A stretch of 64,000 bases of DNA from Chloromonas sp. AAM2 (lineage: Eukaryota; Chlorophyta; Chlorophyceae; Chlamydomonadales; Chlamydomonadaceae), in the NCBI GenBank assembly GCA_004335635.1, contig QAXH01006444.1, forward strand, positions 1-64,000. The letters run 5' to 3'. The notes beneath the pieces are model-generated. The model made no database searches. It saw only the letters and a program-made list of their open reading frames with translations, and was not told where the DNA came from. How positions within the stretch are numbered: the first letter of the stretch is position 1; each line of letters starts with the position of its first letter. Position numbers and translations under genes: made by a program. Positions 61,702-64,000 of the stretch are shown here, piece by piece.

Positions 61702-64000
61702 AGNNNNNNNNNNNNNNNNNNNNNNNNNNNNNNNNNNNNNNNNNNNNNNNNNNNNNNNNNNNNNNNNNNNNNNNNNNNNNNNNNNNNNNNNNNNNNNNNN
61801 NNNNNNNNNNNNNNNNNNNNNNNNNNNNNNNNNNNNNNNNNNNNNNNNNNNNNNNNNNNNNNNNNNNNNNNNNNNNNNNNNNNNNNNNNNNNNNNNNNNN
61901 NNNNNNNNNNNNNNNNNNNNNNNNNNNNNNNNNNNNNNNNNNNNNNNNNNNNNNNNNNNNNNNNNNNNNNNNNNNNNNNNNNNNNNNNNNNNNNNNNNNN
62001 NNNNNNNNNNNNNNNNNNNNNNNNNNNNNNNNNNNNNNNNNNNNNNNNNNNNNNNNNNNNNNNNNNNNNNNNNNNNNNNNNNNNNNNNNNNNNNNNNNNN
62101 NNNNNNNNNNNNNNNNNNNNNNNNNNNNNNNNNNNNNNNNNNNNNNNNNNNNNNNNNNNNNNNNNNNNNNNNNNNNNNNNNNNNNNNNNNNNNNNNNNNN
62201 NNNNNNNNNNNNNNNNNNNNNNNNNNNNNNNNNNNNNNNNNNNNNNNNNNNNNNNNNNNNNNNNNNNNNNNNNNNNNNNNNNNNNNNNNNNNNNNNNNNN
62301 NNNNNNNNNNNNNNNNNNNNNNNNNNNNNNNNNNNNNNNNNNNNNNNNNNNNNNNNNNNNNNNNNNNNNNNNNNNNNNNNNNNNNNNNNNNNNNNNNNNN
62401 NNNNNNNNNNNNNNNNNNNNNNNNNNNNNNNNNNNNNNNNNNNNNNNNNNNNNNNNNNNNNNNNNNNNNNNNNNNNNNNNNNNNNNNNNNNNNNNNNNNN
62501 NNNNNNNNNNNNNNNNNNNNNNNNNNNNNNNNNNNNNNNNNNNNNNNNNNNNNNNNNNNNNNNNNNNNNNNNNNNNNNNNNNNNNNNNNNGAGGCCATGT
62601 CATCTAGGTCATTTGTGGTCCTTGCCCAGGTCATTTGGAGTCTTTGACCTTCAGCCCCACTAGGAACGCGCGCTCAAGCGGTTTTGTTCGGTTTCTTCGG
62701 TTTCTGCCCGGTGTACCCATACTTTTGGTTTTTGAGTATGCCAATGTGTAGCTCTTGCCGAGCCCGTCACGATGGCATGCTTACAGCTTCAATCAGACAT
62801 CTGGTTGGCTAGCAATAAGATTTTCTAAATCAGGTCCAAATTTCCCTCTACCCCCCTTACCCCCCCACCCCCCACCCTCCAAACAACCATCTCAGAAACG
62901 GCTGGAAATTTTTATTTAAGCCTCCAAGAGGGTAACTGAGCCAATCCCGTGAAGAAAAGGTGTCACTCCCTATTAGGGTCTTCGGCTATCATGCTGCTAC
63001 CCTCCTGGCTACGGTAAACATGAACTGCAAAAACCATGCCTTGGCGATTTGACCCAACGTGTTGCCTAAGACAACTCCTGAGTTGCACTGTTCAGAACCA
63101 ATGGGCTGCGACTGGGACCATGGTGCAGCATGGGCTGGTTAACTAGCAGCCAAGGGCATGCTCGTCACTGGCATGCTCGTCACTGGCATGCTCATCACTG
63201 GCATGCTTGTCACTGGCAAGGGCATGTCTGCCTGCTTGCTCACAGGGGATCTCAAGCGTCTGATCAAGAAGACATTGGAAGCGAACAAGACCTTGGATGA
63301 GCCAGCCATCTGGGGATTTTTCTCACAGGTAGGTGCACTCAAAGGCCAGGAGAGCAGCGTCTGGTCTCCCCACAAAAGGCTTGACATCGGCCGGGGGGCC
63401 TGTCATATGCAGGAAGTAGCAAAGGGGCCACTGGCAGCGCTATAAAAACACAGTTGGAGAAAAAGGACAAGGATTGAGGTTTCAATCACAGTTGATTTGT
63501 TTCAGTAGCTGCCGAAAGAAGCGAGTCGTGCAGCAGTACAAGCAAGTGTGCCTGAGCCGCATACTGGTACCTGTCTGTGTGCGCAGATCGTGGACGGGCT
63601 GCGGTACATGCACGCACACCGCATCATGCACCGAGATATTAAGGTAGGGATGCAGGGGCATACATCGCATGCTGTGCCCAGGGATGCAAGCGTACATGGC
63701 AGAGGGGCATACATTTTATGATGCACCAACGGGCCAAAACTCTGGGAGTTATCAAGATCAAGATCACCAAGATGGCCAAACTTCACTGCAGGCATGCAGA
63801 GGCGTAGGCTAGAGACCATCAAATCTGAAGCAGGGATCATTAGGGACCACACAACTTTCAGGCTGTGCCATGACATATCAGTACCATGTGCGTTGCAACC
63901 CTAGCCAGTTTGGACCCTCTAGCAGACAGGCCCATGGGATATTCATCAGAGCATGCCAGAAAGGGTATCAGGACCTAGGGGCTATGAATCATACACCACG
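61155..64000 (+). CDS. NEK/NIMA-family Ser/Thr kinase, 5' part only (gap and window end)
   Basis: Three exons are visible. 61155-61349 starts MSNGPGPGQPAESHG and carries the Gly-rich loop VGKGGYAIVYKG and the ATP-binding lysine VAVKKVE. 63246-63328 reads GDLKRLIKKTLEANKTLDEP then WGFFSQ. 63587-63643 reads IVDGLRYMHAHRIMHRDIK with the catalytic-loop HRD. The D-L-K-R-L-I segment and YMH..RIMHRDIK are typical of NEK kinases, close to NEK6/7-like members that act in mitosis or at cilia and basal bodies. The exons for subdomains III-V are missing and probably lie in the 887-base gap. The rest of the kinase domain, from PAN onward, is outside the window. The N-terminus before the loop is short and Pro/Gly-rich. 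Phases of the visible exons are compatible. Confidence 0.82.
61592..61699 (+). repeat. CA microsatellite bordering the assembly gap
   Basis: Over 100 bp of (CA)n with a central CGCACGCA interruption, ending four bases before the run of N. It probably caused the assembly break. Confidence 0.97.
61704..62590. other. Assembly gap (887 N)
   Basis: Unknown bases inside the NEK kinase gene. Long open frames reported across it are artefacts of N. Confidence 1.
62840..62985 (+). repeat. Diverged dispersed repeat with C-rich leader, copy 2
   Basis: The C-rich tract at about 62848-62880 precedes a segment (ATTTTTATTTAAGCCTCC, GAGGGTAACTGAGCCAAT, CCCGTGAAGAAA) that aligns with about 26680-26740. The two copies share order and spacing but are strongly diverged. 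Confidence 0.5.
63155..63216 (+). repeat. 15-bp minisatellite, about four units
   Basis: GGCATGCTCGTCACT repeated about four times with single-base variants. It lies 30 bp upstream of the acceptor of the second visible kinase exon. The frame through it (MLVTGMLVTGM...) is not expected to be coding. Confidence 0.95.

Noticed and set aside
61546..62663. Long frames of 330-360 codons across 61546-62663
   Set aside because: They consist of the run of N plus CA-repeat codons; no real sequence supports them.
1..64000. CRISPR arrays, tRNA, rRNA, prokaryotic operons
   Set aside because: No regularly spaced direct repeats with spacers, no cloverleaf or rRNA core sequence noticed, and the genes are clearly intron-split eukaryotic genes.

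Overview
The window reads as nuclear DNA of a chlorophyte green alga, most like the Chlamydomonadales. The genes are split into many short exons with GT-AG (occasionally GC-AG) introns. TGTAA poly(A)-type signals follow several stops. Coding sequence is rich in Ala/Gly/Gln/Pro runs, CA/GT microsatellites are common, and one protein carries a thylakoid-lumen type presequence. I do not assign a species. Two assembly gaps are present (19998-20008 and 61704-62590). I saw no tRNA, rRNA, CRISPR array or prokaryotic operon.

I joined eight genes by reading splice sites and phase: (1) 1730-5086 (-), a PP2C phosphatase with an MGCGSS acylation-type N-terminus; (2) 7331-22428 (+), a 24-exon Golgi apparatus protein 1 (GLG1/MG160) homologue; (3) 23707-28167 (-), an E2 ubiquitin-conjugating domain with a long C-terminal extension; (4) 30325-36965 (+), a PNUTS/PPP1R10-like PP1 nuclear targeting protein with an added N-terminal CXXC-like zinc motif; (5) 38172-45654 (-), a two-RRM RNA-binding protein with Q-rich and RD-rich regions; (6) 45926-52906 (+), a kinesin-light-chain-like TPR protein with a lumen-type presequence; (7) 54141-58961 (+), a secreted papain-family protease with a Pro-rich hinge and extra C-terminal domains; (8) 61155 to the window end (+), the start of a NEK-family kinase, interrupted by the large gap. 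For the seven complete genes the exons as placed sum to an exact multiple of three with no internal stop, which supports the models.

The genes alternate in orientation. GLG1/E2 and PNUTS-like/RRM are tail-to-tail, and RRM/TPR are head-to-head across at most 271 bp. The GLG1 gene is the main site of structural novelty. Two of its introns carry short hAT-type elements with intact 8-bp target-site duplications, and several exons are flanked by degenerate copies of their own splice-site edges. A 95-bp interleaved double inverted repeat lies in the predicted 3' UTR of the RRM gene. The genes do not form one pathway. Loose themes are nuclear RNA/PP1 biology (genes 4 and 5), protein phosphorylation (1, 4, 8) and the secretory route (2, 7).
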